From Rhizobium sp. Leaf262 (GTDB lineage: Bacteria; Pseudomonadota; Alphaproteobacteria; Rhizobiales; Rhizobiaceae): a stretch of DNA of 64,000 nt. The stretch is taken from assembly GCF_001422245.1 (NCBI RefSeq), contig NZ_LMMM01000005.1:1-64000 (forward strand). Reading direction: 5' to 3'. A program made the translations under genes and the position numbers. The stretch's first letter is position 1; every line of letters starts with the position of its first letter. The notes beneath the pieces are model-generated. The model had not been told where the DNA came from and searched no databases. It worked only from the letters and a program-made list of their open reading frames with translations. Shown in pieces: positions 49,356 through 58,712 of this stretch.

Positions 49356-50099
49356 GCTGCCACCTCGGCATAGGCTGCGGCGCGGCTGTCAGCGGCACGC
49401 TTCTTGGCGATGAGTAAGACCGTCAGGACGAGAGCGGCCAAGCACCCAGCACCCACAGTGTTGTGGTGTCCGCCATTGCGGTTGGTTCCACCACCGGAGC
49501 GCTGCCAGTGGCAACGGATGTAGTGGCCGCGCCGGTCGCAGTCTTTGCCGCCGTGCTGGCCTGCTTTTGTGCTGCCACGGATCCAGTGCGGGCCTTCGTC
49601 TTAATCGCGACCTCAGTAACGCCCATGGCTGCGAGAGCCATCGCAACGCCCTTCGCTTCGCTGTCAGCAACACGGCGACCCCAGCCCTTGCCAAAGGACT
49701 TCCAGATCGCGAGGGACTGCATGAACGATAGACGCGCACGGTAAATGCGCTTGACGGTTTCACTGTGATCGTTGCTGCCAGCGGAAGCTTTCAACCATTT
49801 CAGTCCACGCGACCCACCGGAGTTGACCGAAGCGTCGTAGACCGCGAGATCGACGCCAGGGAACAGATTGAATTGACAGCGGTTGGGTTCCAATATTGCT
49901 CCCGGTATATGATCCCCGCCTCGGAAACTAAAATATTGCGCACCGGCTTCAGCTTAATACCGCGCGCTGTCAACCACGCATGATACACGGCCTCAGTTAT
50001 CCCATACATAGTCTTGCCCCCGGGATCAGCTTTGTGATCGCTCCAACCGCCTTCCCATTTGGAAGTAATCGCATGACATGTGGTGAAACGGTCGGACAT
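49352..50099 (-). pseudogene. Frameshifted GH108 endolysin (N-acetylmuramidase)
   Basis: Three frame segments join into one endolysin. The first (from ATG 50099) has the GH108 motif SKWEGGWSDHKADPGGKT with catalytic Glu. A shift near 49880 leads to LFPGVDLAVYDASVNSGG and the peptidoglycan-binding part. A second shift near 49435 restores a C-terminal membrane helix (LAALVLTVLLIAKKRAADS). The stop overlaps the holin start as ATGA. Unless the shifts are sequencing errors, no full enzyme is made. Confidence 0.8.
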
Positions 50100-50254
50100 C
50101 CGGCATCGCTCGATTTGATGCCGCCATATTCGTTTTTTGTTTGATCCGCCGCAAAGCATAGAAAAAAATAAGCCTGTCGCAACAGCCGTATCTATCTTGA
50201 GTTGACACAACCGATGACGTCAGCAATCTGCAATCCGAGTAAAGGGGATTTGGG

Positions 50255-51427
50255 ATGGGTATAGTTCGATTGCTTTTGGCGTTGTCAGTAGTGCTCTTTC
50301 ACATACCCGGAACACCATTCCGCATGATAAATGGTCTCGTAGCGGTCGTTCTGTTCTTCATGATCTCCGGCTTCCTGATGGCCGTCATCATCAACGAAAA
50401 GTACACAATCGGAAAGAAACCGAGCTGGGTAACAACTTTCTATGTATCGCGCCTGTGGCGGCTTTTCCCAGCCTATTGGGCCACCTTGGCTTTCATGGTC
50501 GTCTGGTTTATCGGCACGGACGGCCCCAACCCTTTTACCTTGCATACAGAGGGGTCCATGTTGAAACAGGTCCTTTTGATGTTTCCAAACCTACTAATAG
50601 TAGGGCAAGACTGGCATCAATTTCTGACAAGAGTAGTGGTTGAGCAAGCAGGCCCACAATGGATGATCAACCTCTTAACGAATGGGACGACACCCCGGCT
50701 GAATAATATGCAAATGGCAGTTGGCCATGCATGGTCTTTGTCAGCCGAAATCTGCTTTTATGCCGTTGCCCCGTTTATCCTCGTGTCTCGCCGCACAACA
50801 TTCATAGTTGCCGGAGCGGCCCTCTTATTTCGCTTCTTATTGATCATGGTGTTTGAACAGCGAGGAGGTATCTGGGGATACTATTGGTTCCCTGGAAACT
50901 TCTGCATGTTTATGCTTGGCGCAACAAGTTACCATCTCCACAAAATGCTCCCTCCACGCGAGTACCATAGAGCAATAGGTGCAACGGCTTTAGCCTGTTT
51001 CATCGCTTGGCTTGCTATCTTCGCTTTGAAAGATGGCGTCATCTTGGAATCACCAACCGACTGGTCAATTGATCGCCCCAGATTTTGGATACTTTACATT
51101 CTATTCGCAGCCTCAATACCCTTCGTGTTTACTTTGACCAAAGACGTAGATCGCCGCATAGAAGGCTCTTCGAGGCTCGGCATTTGGTCCAAGGTAATAA
51201 TGTGGGACCGTGAACTAGGCGATCTTTCATACTCGCTCTATCTCATACATGGAATTGTAGTTGGCCTGATTTATTATAGGTGGAACGCGCCCCGTGGGAT
51301 GTACTCAGATATGATCATGGCGGTCTTCATGTGCTTGGTTGCTGCCTACATTCTCAACCGGTTTGTCGAGCAGCCTGCCGAGGCGTTACGAAGGCGATGG
51401 GCAGACGGTCGCCTTCGTAAAACGTAG
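50255..51427 (+). CDS. Acyltransferase family membrane protein (O-antigen acetylase-like)
   Basis: This 390-residue protein has about 10 TM helices in the acyltransferase_3 fold. It starts GIVRLLLALSVVLFHIPG, with the catalytic His in VVLFHIPG, then RLWRLFPAYW, AVGHAWSLSAEICFYA and a C-terminal SYSLYLIHGIVVGLI. Such enzymes O-acetylate surface sugars and, in prophages, change host serotype or phage sensitivity. The gene is intact, AT-rich and opposite to its decayed neighbours. AAAGGGGA precedes the ATG. Confidence 0.9.
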   Translation: MGIVRLLLALSVVLFHIPGTPFRMINGLVAVVLFFMISGFLMAVIINEKYTIGKKPSWVTTFYVSRLWRLFPAYWATLAFMVVWFIGTDGPNPFTLHTEGSMLKQVLLMFPNLLIVGQDWHQFLTRVVVEQAGPQWMINLLTNGTTPRLNNMQMAVGHAWSLSAEICFYAVAPFILVSRRTTFIVAGAALLFRFLLIMVFEQRGGIWGYYWFPGNFCMFMLGATSYHLHKMLPPREYHRAIGATALACFIAWLAIFALKDGVILESPTDWSIDRPRFWILYILFAASIPFVFTLTKDVDRRIEGSSRLGIWSKVIMWDRELGDLSYSLYLIHGIVVGLIYYRWNAPRGMYSDMIMAVFMCLVAAYILNRFVEQPAEALRRRWADGRLRKT

Positions 51428-51659
51428 ATAGTCGCAGATGACGGCAAATTGGACGTCAGCCTGTCGCCAGTCAGATGACAGAGAACTTCCGCATATTTGG
51501 AACTGCCGAATATGCAACCCGCATTGCCATACTAGGTTTGAGTGGGAAACTGCTCTATCCTCACCGCTGTCATAGTACGATCCAGCCACGGTAGCGGCTA
51601 AGAAGGTGTTGCTTGTGAGTGTTCCAGCTTGAACAATGATAACTTCGTCTACGACATTT
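51386..51659 (-). pseudogene. Small prophage gene, start disrupted
   Basis: A frame of about 90 codons, with VDEVIIVQAGTLTSNTFLAA at its start and a Cys-rich second half, lacks a usable start. An ATG just upstream is one base out of frame and meets TAG after one codon. This fits a single-base indel near 51655. It overlaps the end of the acyltransferase gene. No family recognised. Confidence 0.4.
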
Positions 51660-51667
51660 TTATTCTC

Positions 51668-52907
51668 TTAAACAAACGGTGAAGCACCCACGGTGATGGC
51701 GGATGTGACCAAAGGTCCGCTGTAATCAAGCCGACTGTTTGCCCCCTGATTCGACACAGGACCGCTCAAACGCGCAGCGCGAATTTGGTTACCCTTTGCC
51801 GTGGTCTGGAACACAGCAGAGTTCGCGAAGCCGCTCATATCGACATCGAAAACGTCATTGCTGCCAAACGTGTTAATCGCATCACCAGTCCCAACACCGA
51901 CCATACCAAGGCTCCAACGGTTCCCGAAAGCTTTACCATCTGTAGCCGCAGTGGTGCCAATCTGCACGCCAACTTGAACGTTGTGCAGATGCGGGCATTC
52001 GATAAGGTTGCGCGCAAAACAAACGCCCCGGCAGGGTCGAGAGAAGTGAAACCATAATATTTTCCACTGCTCGTAGGCGAACCTAGCACTTCACGAAAAT
52101 CAAACTTGGTGTTGAGAATGCTGCCGCTGCCCAACTCAAACCGCACCACACTCTTATCAGGGGGTCGTATTAGCGGTGTTTACGTTAGCTATATGGCCCA
52201 GTTTGAGGCGGCTGTCGGTAATGACGGGCGGGATGCCAAATGCAATGCCATCAATCTGAGGCACGACCGTAGGCTTGAATTTCAAAGCATTTCCCAAACC
52301 TGCAAATACGAGCTGTGAAGCGCTCATATCGACATCGACCATCATCATAGAGTCAAAGGTGATTCCCGCCGCAGCGCCGCTTGAGACATTCAAGGTAATA
52401 GCACCCATCTTGATGAATTTACCCTGCATTGCGGGAAACACTATTCCGCCGACACAATCGAAAACAGCCTGTCCGTCTAGTTGATAGTTGCCGGTCTTCT
52501 CAGAACCGCCAATAATTTCAAGATCGGAATTTCCCGATCCGCGCAGTCCATTTCCACATGCGAAATTGATCGCTTCCTGAACGCCGTCAGTGACGGTTCC
52601 AGTGCTGTCGAGAGCAGTACCGTCAGGAAGCCGAACCGTTGAACCGTTAGAGCGCGCCCAATCCGAGTTCGGCGGCATGACGCACCACCTCAACTTTGCC
52701 AGTTACGCCAACAGCGAATACCGCTTTGACGTTATTTGAAACACCTTCGACATAGACTGCGGATACTGCAAAGTTGGTGCACGGTTCGCCATCGACATAA
52801 ACCTTGATGTCGCCATTGTCGAAGACCGGGAACAGCGCGGCAAATTCAGTGGTCGCGACCACAGGACTATATGTCGTGATTCGTTTGTCTGGTGCGGTCG
52901 TAGACAT
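51668..52907 (-). pseudogene. Frameshifted phage tailspike
   Basis: Four frame segments form one protein of about 412 residues. The N-terminal part (FMSTTAPDKRITTYSPVV, EFAALFPVFDNGDIKVYVDG) resembles tailspike head-binding domains. The pattern STVRLPDGTALDSTG with VQEAINFACGNG is typical of pectate-lyase-like beta-helix tailspikes. Shifts lie near 52665, at the C5 run near 52153, and in a GGGG run near 52030. Restoring one base at each gives one continuous frame. Such proteins bind or cut surface polysaccharide. Confidence 0.78.
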
Positions 52908-52979
52908 GAATGGGGCCACCAAAATTGATTGAGCTGGCGAGAGATTGCCCATTCAATGTCGTGGCCTGCAAAGCACAGG

Positions 52980-53237
52980 CTATTGCGGCAGGCGTGGCCC
53001 GCGCTTTGGTGCGCTATCTCCCGGCCCCCACCAGAACGTTTGACCGAAGTTCTTCTTCATCCGGCGCTCATAACGGGCGAACGATGAACGGTAATCAGGA
53101 TCAATCATGGACTGGATGTTGTCGAAGATGAGCCGATCAGTGGCGAGCTTCGAATACCAGAGCGGTGATCCCGGCGTCCAACCCTTCAAGTGCTGTGCCA
53201 ACGTCTTGCCGCTCAGTTCCTTGTTGCCCGCAAGCAT
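52980..53237 (-). pseudogene. C-terminal fragment of a large phage virion protein
   Basis: The 85 residues contain GWTPGSPLWYSKLATDRLIF and IDPDYRSSFARYERRMKK, found at the very end of large internal virion or transglycosylase proteins of podovirus-type prophages. It has no start of its own. It is fused by a deletion to the first part of the connector gene near 53235. Confidence 0.65.
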
Positions 53238-53485
53238 CTGATCTCGTAATCAGTTAGATACGAGCCGTCCCGGTAGACCTCTTTCCCGTGCAGAGTGCCT
53301 TGTAGGAGCCGGAAGCAGTTTTTTGAAAACCGTCTGGACTTGTTTTCGCTGTCAGGTGCGCGAGCCAGCAACTCGCTTGTTGTCGCAAACGGCCAGCTAT
53401 GGCGGGATGTCAGCGACCGGATCGCCCGCTCAAAAGCACCGTTGGCGACGATGTACTCATCGGAGTCATCGTTCGGCACATTCAC
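53213..53485 (-). pseudogene. 5' part of phage head-tail connector gene
   Basis: From the GTG at 53485 the frame gives NVPNDDSDEYIVANGAFERA and SLTSRHSWPFATTSELLA, similar to the start of head-to-tail adaptor proteins, up to YLTDYEI. It then runs into unrelated sequence where the deletion joins it to the virion-protein fragment. The middle of the tail operon is therefore lost. Confidence 0.55.
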
Positions 53486-53489
53486 TGTA

Positions 53490-53607
53490 TTATTGCCGGT
53501 GGCGCAGCGCATCATTGATAATCGAGAGATTGTCCATGAACCTGAGAATGTCGGTTTCAGACAGCCCCAGCAAAGCACAGCACAGGACACAAAAAAAACG
53601 AGGGCAT
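53490..53607 (-). pseudogene. Short prophage gene broken at a T8 run
   Basis: From ATG 53607 (after GGGGGCG) the frame passes a run of eight T and soon ends. With seven T it would read MPSFFCVLCCALLGLSETDI and on to a stop at 53490, about 38 residues. The corrected gene would end 5 bases before the connector GTG. No family recognised. Confidence 0.4.
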
Positions 53608-53625
53608 CACGCCCCCGGCTCTTCT

Positions 53626-54020
53626 TCAGCCAGTCGGTCGCGATGGAGTGACTTCCGGCTTCAGGTTTTTGTCGACTCCGAGTCGACGTATCCTGCTTTT
53701 CTTCTTCGGTCAGTCCGTTGAACGAGATGCCTTCAGGTTCACGGATCGACCCGCCGACTTGTTTGCCGGTTGCGTCGAAGACGGCCCACCAGCCTTTGCC
53801 CTTCGCGCGCCTCAAACGGTGCAGTGAAATTCACTGGTTCACCGCCGCCCTGCTTTTCTGATGGCTTCTTCTGCGCTTCAGCAAATGCCTCGGCATCTTC
53901 TTCAGACCACGGCTGTTCCGAATATTCCTTCGGGAAATTTGCAACAGCGCCGCGCGCATCGACTTCGTACATTTCGACCGGCGTGTCTGGCTTGGCGATG
54001 TGATAAACGTTTTTATACAT
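53626..54020 (-). pseudogene. Frameshifted small prophage structural-region gene
   Basis: Segments in three frames join: YKNVYHIAKPDTPVEMYEVD and an acidic Glu/Gln-rich part, then RAKGKGWWAVFDATGKQVGG with REPEGISFNGLTEEEK, then a Lys/Pro tail ending at 53626. Shifts are near 53806, 53690 and in an A5 run near 53668. Similar small proteins occur between the capsid and connector genes of rhizobial prophages; the function is unknown. Confidence 0.5.
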
Positions 54021-54543
54021 TCACTTTTCTCCTGACTTGGAATGGACCCCGTTAAGGTTCCGGACCAGCAGCCAGTTAAGCGGCAAGCGAGATTGATGGA
54101 GCCGTACCGCCAGCAACCAGATCGAGCCGGAGATACGTAGATTCCGCGCTGGTTCGTCACCGGAACAATGAAGCGTGATGCGCTCTTGCGCGGGCTTGGA
54201 ACGGCGTCGGACGCGGGGGCCACGGTCGGCACCAGCCGGCCAGCAGTTGCGGCAGCGAAATCCTGAGAGGCAAGAATTTCAACGTTGCCGTTACCGAAGG
54301 CTGCGTCGTTCGAGCCAAGCAAGAACAGGCGGTATGTCTCGTCAGCCGCCGAAACCTTCATGGCCGAGATGTCGAGGGTCAATTTGCCGATCCAGCGACC
54401 GACGCCGATATCGACCTGGCCTGAATGGCGTTGACGTAGCCTGTTGCCGTGAGCGTCTGCGGATTGGCAAACGTCGTTGCCATATCGAACGGAACATCCC
54501 AATCAGGGACAACAGAAGGAAGTGTTGACTGCATTAGTGGCAT
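54021..54543 (-). pseudogene. Frameshifted capsid cement-like (Bbp16-type) gene
   Basis: Joined segments give a protein of about 170 residues: DMATTFANPQTLTATGYVNA, VGRWIGKLTLDISAMKVSAA, RLFLLGSNDAAFGNGNVEIL and LVAGGTAPSISLAAWL-like sequence. This resembles Bbp16-type capsid cement proteins next to the major capsid gene in BPP-1-like phages. Shifts lie near 54415, 54140 and 54080. The start at 54543 has CGGAG upstream. Confidence 0.6.
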
Positions 54544-54799
54544 TGCACCATCTCCGAAGAAAGTTGCACCGTATCTGTGGTGCGTCATCGGGGCGCAGAT
54601 CAATGGCGTAACCTGGGGTGACGCTGACCGTGTTGCTATTGTTGATCTGCACGTTGGCCTGTGTAGCGCCAACCGTATGCGATCCACGGTTCAGACCGTC
54701 CAGATACTCGGCTGCTTTGAACTTCACGCTCTCGTTCTTCGTATAGAGCAGCTCACCCATCGTATGCAGCGCTTGAGGGCGGAGGCTAGTCCTCAACAC
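54534..54799 (-). pseudogene. Phage structural gene fragment at prophage edge
   Basis: An open stretch with ALHTMGELLYTKNESVKFKA and TVGATQANVQINNSNTVSVT has no convincing start and reaches the prophage edge. From its place just before the cement-like gene it may be the end of the major capsid gene, but I cannot confirm this. Confidence 0.4.
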
Positions 54800-54824
54800 C
54801 TACTGACACTCATTGAGATACCCG

Positions 54825-55934
54825 TCACCCCAGATCCAACGTCATCACCACCGGGCAATGGTCCGAAGCCTTTGGCCTATCCCAACCCGTGCGCGGGTAA
54901 CGCTCAACCTCCTGCCCTGGCGGAAAGATCGTGCGGTAGGGCTGGCCGCCACGGATGATTTCGGGGGTGCTGGTGGCGTTGATCTCCGCCAGATGCGGTG
55001 AGAGCCAGATATAGTCGAGCTGGCAAAGATGCTGTTCCTGCGGGCCGCGGGAGTGGTAGAGCGTCCAGCGGTCCATGTCGTCACGGCGCAGCATGGGGTT
55101 TATGGCAAAGCCGTCCTTGCTGAGAATATCGAGTGCGCTGCGCTCTTCTTTCACGGGCGTGAAGCTGTAGCCGGTGCGGCGGTTGCCGGAGATGGTGACG
55201 CGCTCCTGATAATCGTTCATGTCGCCGCAGATGGCGAAATTCATTGAGCGGGTTTTATCTGCCCCAAAACGGTTTTCGATGATGCGGCGGATGGCGCGGA
55301 CTTCGGCTTCGCGCACGGGCATGGTGGAAAGCCGGGCATCGCCTGCCTCCCGCGCATTGGTCATGGATTTCAGATGCGTGACGTAAAGCGTGAAGGGTTT
55401 GCCTCCGATGCGCAGGTCGAGTTCCAGGCAATCACGTTTGAAAATCTTGTCGTCGATGCGGTTCGTCAGCGCCAGTTCCGGCGTGAACAGGCCAAGCTCG
55501 CGATAGGTCAGCGTCGCGTGGCTTTTGATCTCGACAAGCTCGATCTTTTCGCCATCCAGCGTTTCCTCACGCATGATGACGGCGACATCGATGCCACGGC
55601 TGTCATTGCCTTCCACCAGATATTTCTGACGGTAGCCATTGCCCACCATGCGGTAGAGATAGCCGTATTCAAAGGCCTGAAGCGCAGCCATGTTATCGAC
55701 CTCCTGCAGGCACAGAATGTCTGCGTCAGCATCGGCAATGGCGAGAGCCGAAAGCTGGCGCGTGTCATCGGTGGATGCCAGCATGCGCGCGCTTTCCAGC
55801 GCCTGATAGGTGGCCTCATCGCGCACATCGAAAAGCTGCATGGCCCGGTCACGCCGCGTCTGGTTGCGAAAGCCGGTATAATCGAAACGCGTCATCAGGT
55901 TTTCGATGTTGAACGTGGCAAGCCGCAGCGACAT
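54825..55934 (-). CDS. Endonuclease/exonuclease/phosphatase family protein
   Basis: This 369-residue protein has the EEP fold: LRLATFNIENL at the start, CLQEVDNMAAL with the metal-binding Glu, FAICGDMNDYQE with the Asp-x-Asn pair and KASDHCPVVMTLDLG at the end, with the catalytic His. The substrate could be nucleic acid or a phosphoester. No signal peptide is present. It borders the prophage remnant but looks like backbone in composition. Confidence 0.9.
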   Translation of the reverse strand: MSLRLATFNIENLMTRFDYTGFRNQTRRDRAMQLFDVRDEATYQALESARMLASTDDTRQLSALAIADADADILCLQEVDNMAALQAFEYGYLYRMVGNGYRQKYLVEGNDSRGIDVAVIMREETLDGEKIELVEIKSHATLTYRELGLFTPELALTNRIDDKIFKRDCLELDLRIGGKPFTLYVTHLKSMTNAREAGDARLSTMPVREAEVRAIRRIIENRFGADKTRSMNFAICGDMNDYQERVTISGNRRTGYSFTPVKEERSALDILSKDGFAINPMLRRDDMDRWTLYHSRGPQEQHLCQLDYIWLSPHLAEINATSTPEIIRGGQPYRTIFPPGQEVERYPRTGWDRPKASDHCPVVMTLDLG

Positions 55935-55992
55935 GAATCATTCCCGGTTTGGTCTCAGCTAAGACTATCCGTTTCTCCCGTCACGGCAAGGA

Positions 55993-57021
55993 TTACAGCC
56001 GCCAGGCCGAACGGATCACGATGGGGAAGAGCGAGCCGATGGCGGCGGGCTCGCGGGAATAGGCGCGCAGCACCTGCCCGTCCGGCAGCGTTAGCCGTAG
56101 GGCATAGCGTTCACCTTCGTAGAGAATGTTGGCAACGCGGCAGCCTATGCCTTCGCCGTTCTGTATCACATCCTGCGGGCGCACCAGAATGTCTCCGCTT
56201 GGTGACGCCGAGCTTTCACCTGCCATCATTGGCCGCAACTGGCTCCAGTCCAGAGACCTTGGCGCATTCTCCGACAGCGGTAGAGAGAGTATCGCACCCT
56301 GCCCCACCAGCCCGCCGACGAGCCTGCCTTCGGGGCGGGCGTAGAGTTCCGCCGGTGCTGCCATCTGCAACAGCTTGCCCTCGGACATCACAGCGACATC
56401 GGTGGCGAGCGCCATGGCTTCGGCCTGGTCATGGGTGACATAGACCATGGTTGCGCCTGATGTGGCGTGGAATTCGCGGAAGGTTTCTTCCATTTCCTGG
56501 CGCAGATGCCGGTCGAGATTGGCGAGCGGTTCGTCCAGCAGCACGACATCAGGTTCGGTAACGAGGCAGCGGGCCAGTGCCACGCGCTGCCTTTGCCCGC
56601 CGGAAAGCTCGGATGGGCGGCGGTCCGCATAGGCTTCCAGCCGCACGGTGGCCAGCGCGTCTGCCACCTTGCGCTTGTAGGCCTCACCGGAAATGCCGCG
56701 CACCTTCAGCGGATAACCGGCGTTGTCGGCCACGGTCATATGCGGCCACAGCGCGTAGGATTGGAACACCATCGCCATGTTGCGCCGCTCCGGCGGCACC
56801 ATGCTGCCGGCATCGGCCAGCACGCGGTCACCCAGCAGAATGGCGCCGTCCGTCGGCTGCTCGAAACCGGCAATCATGCGTAGGACAGTGGTCTTGCCAC
56901 AGCCAGAAGGGCCGAGCAGCGCCAGAAAGCCACCTTCACGAATGGTCATCGAGACGTCGTTGACAGCCGGTTTGCCGCCGCCAAAACTCTTGGACAGGCG
57001 GTTGAGGATCAGTTTCGCCAA
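55993..57021 (-). CDS. ABC importer ATPase, iron(III)-type
   Basis: This 342-residue ATPase belongs to the FbpC/PotA-like group with a C-terminal TOBE-like domain. Walker A is LLGPSGCGKTT, the signature is LSGGQRQRVALAR, Walker B is VVLLDEPLANLD and the switch is VTHDQAEAMA. The C-terminal about 100 residues carry a TOBE-type domain ending in RPQDVIQNGEG and later strands. It overlaps the permease gene by 13 bases. The transported substrate is inferred only from family resemblance. Confidence 0.92.
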   Translation of the reverse strand: MAKLILNRLSKSFGGGKPAVNDVSMTIREGGFLALLGPSGCGKTTVLRMIAGFEQPTDGAILLGDRVLADAGSMVPPERRNMAMVFQSYALWPHMTVADNAGYPLKVRGISGEAYKRKVADALATVRLEAYADRRPSELSGGQRQRVALARCLVTEPDVVLLDEPLANLDRHLRQEMEETFREFHATSGATMVYVTHDQAEAMALATDVAVMSEGKLLQMAAPAELYARPEGRLVGGLVGQGAILSLPLSENAPRSLDWSQLRPMMAGESSASPSGDILVRPQDVIQNGEGIGCRVANILYEGERYALRLTLPDGQVLRAYSREPAAIGSLFPIVIRSAWRL

Positions 57022-58703
57022 GGCACAACTCCCTTCGGCAGTTTTCGGCCGAGCACTTCCAGAAGCAGCATGAGGACGATCACCATCGCCACCACCAGCA
57101 CCGAGAGTGCGGAGGCCAGATCGAAACTGCCGCTGTCATCGAGATTATAGATCACCACGCCCAGCGTCTGCGTGCCTGCGGACCACAGCAGCGCCGACAC
57201 CGTCAGCTCGTTGCAGGCAATGAGGAACACGAGAATAACCGAAGCCCCTGCCGCAGGCCCGACCAGCGGCAGAATGATATCGAACATCCGCCGCCAGAAC
57301 CCGGCCCCTGCCAGACGTGCCGCCTCTTCCAAGGCCGGGTCGAATTGCGTGAAAGCCGAGACCATCGGCTTCAAGCTGACGGCGAAGAAGGAGGAGAAAT
57401 AGGCGAGCAGAATGATCCACAGCGTGCCGTAAAGCGTCACGCCCAGCAGCGGAATGGGCGCGGCAAACAACAGAACATAGGACACCGAAATGACGACGCC
57501 CGGCAGCGCATAGGGAATGTCCACCAGTGCCGACAGCAGGAACATGAAACGGCTTTTGCCGCGCACCAGAAAATACGCCGTCAATATTGTCACCGCCAGG
57601 AGACAAAGCGATGTTGCCGTGGCGAGAAACAGCGAGTTGGCAAAGGCCGTGCGCGTCACCGCCTGCCGGAACAGAATTTCCTCATAGGCGTGCAGCGTGG
57701 CGGTCTTTAGGGTAAGCGGCACACCATAGGCAGGTGCCAGCGAACTGACGACCAGTGCCATCAACGGCGCCACCAGCATGAAGAAGATGCCGAGCCAGAG
57801 CGCCAACTCCGCCAGCATCCGCCAACCACCAAGCTGGAAGGTCGCGGCCTTGCCGGACAGGCCGATGATGCGGTAATCGCGCCCCTTCATCGCCCGTTCC
57901 TGTATCGCAAGACCAAGGACGGAGATGATGGCGATCATGCCCGAGAGCATGGCGATATCCCCGAAGGTGCTGCTGCCGAAGCTGGCAAAGCGGCTGTAGA
58001 TCAACGTCGGTAGCGTGAAGATGGATGCGGGAATGCCGAGAATGGCGGGAATGCCGAAATTGCCCACTCCCGATACGAAGGAGATGGCCGCACCCGCAAT
58101 CAGCCCCGGCATGGCCAGCGGCAGGATGATGTCTTTCAGCACCTGCCAGGAAGACGCGCCGGAAAGCTTGGCCGCCTCGATACCATCCTGTGGCAAGGCC
58201 AGCAGCCCGGCGCGAAGCGACAGATAAACCAGCGGCGCATGCTGCACGCCCAGCAGCAGCGCAATTCCAGCAATAGAATAAAGCGGCTGTGGCGAGCCCA
58301 AGGGCGGCGCAAGACCGATGGCCTTCAGCAGTGTGCTGGATGGCCCGGTCATGCCGATCCATGACAGTGCTGTCACCTGCGGCGGGATCATCATCGGCAG
58401 CATGAAGAGAAAGCTCAGCGCCGACTTGGCCCTGATATCGCACAGTGTCAGCGCCAGCGCGAAACCGGCCCCGATGGTAAGCGAAATAACCATGCCGAAG
58501 AAGGATGTGGACAGCGTGTTCACCACCGCGTTCCACAGCGCCGGATCGCTCAGCAGCGGCCACATGTCACCTTTGAGTGACGAGACGATGCCGGTATAGG
58601 CCAGCCGCCCCAGCGGCAGGGCGCTCAGCATGAAAACGACTGAAACCACAAAGGGAAACAGCCAGCGCGGCTGGCTGTTTCCTGTCTTGGACACGCTTTG
58701 CAT
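57009..58703 (-). CDS. ABC importer permease, FbpB-type fused double permease
   Basis: This 564-residue protein has two binding-protein-dependent transport domains with about 12 TM helices. EAA-like loops are seen near ALPQDGIEAAKLSGASSWQV and FDPALEEAARLAGAGFWRRM. Such fused permeases form the channel of iron(III) and some phosphonate or sugar-phosphate importers. It sits 9 bases after the binding-protein gene and overlaps the ATPase gene. Confidence 0.92.
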   Translation of the reverse strand: MQSVSKTGNSQPRWLFPFVVSVVFMLSALPLGRLAYTGIVSSLKGDMWPLLSDPALWNAVVNTLSTSFFGMVISLTIGAGFALALTLCDIRAKSALSFLFMLPMMIPPQVTALSWIGMTGPSSTLLKAIGLAPPLGSPQPLYSIAGIALLLGVQHAPLVYLSLRAGLLALPQDGIEAAKLSGASSWQVLKDIILPLAMPGLIAGAAISFVSGVGNFGIPAILGIPASIFTLPTLIYSRFASFGSSTFGDIAMLSGMIAIISVLGLAIQERAMKGRDYRIIGLSGKAATFQLGGWRMLAELALWLGIFFMLVAPLMALVVSSLAPAYGVPLTLKTATLHAYEEILFRQAVTRTAFANSLFLATATSLCLLAVTILTAYFLVRGKSRFMFLLSALVDIPYALPGVVISVSYVLLFAAPIPLLGVTLYGTLWIILLAYFSSFFAVSLKPMVSAFTQFDPALEEAARLAGAGFWRRMFDIILPLVGPAAGASVILVFLIACNELTVSALLWSAGTQTLGVVIYNLDDSGSFDLASALSVLVVAMVIVLMLLLEVLGRKLPKGVVPWRN

Positions 58704-58712
58704 GAATGCAGA

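Larger units (their letters stand above)
47940..54820. mobile_element. Decayed podovirus-like prophage remnant at tRNA-Thr
   Basis: From the tRNA rightward come, mostly on the minus strand and in reverse of phage order, a tail protein tail-end, a coiled-coil membrane protein, a holin, an endolysin, a tailspike, a virion-protein tail, a connector, small genes, a cement-like protein and a structural fragment. This order resembles Bordetella BPP-1/T7-like phages. Early genes, integrase, terminase and portal are missing. At least ten single-base frameshifts and one deletion mark it as defective. One acyltransferase gene on the plus strand is intact. Confidence 0.88.
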
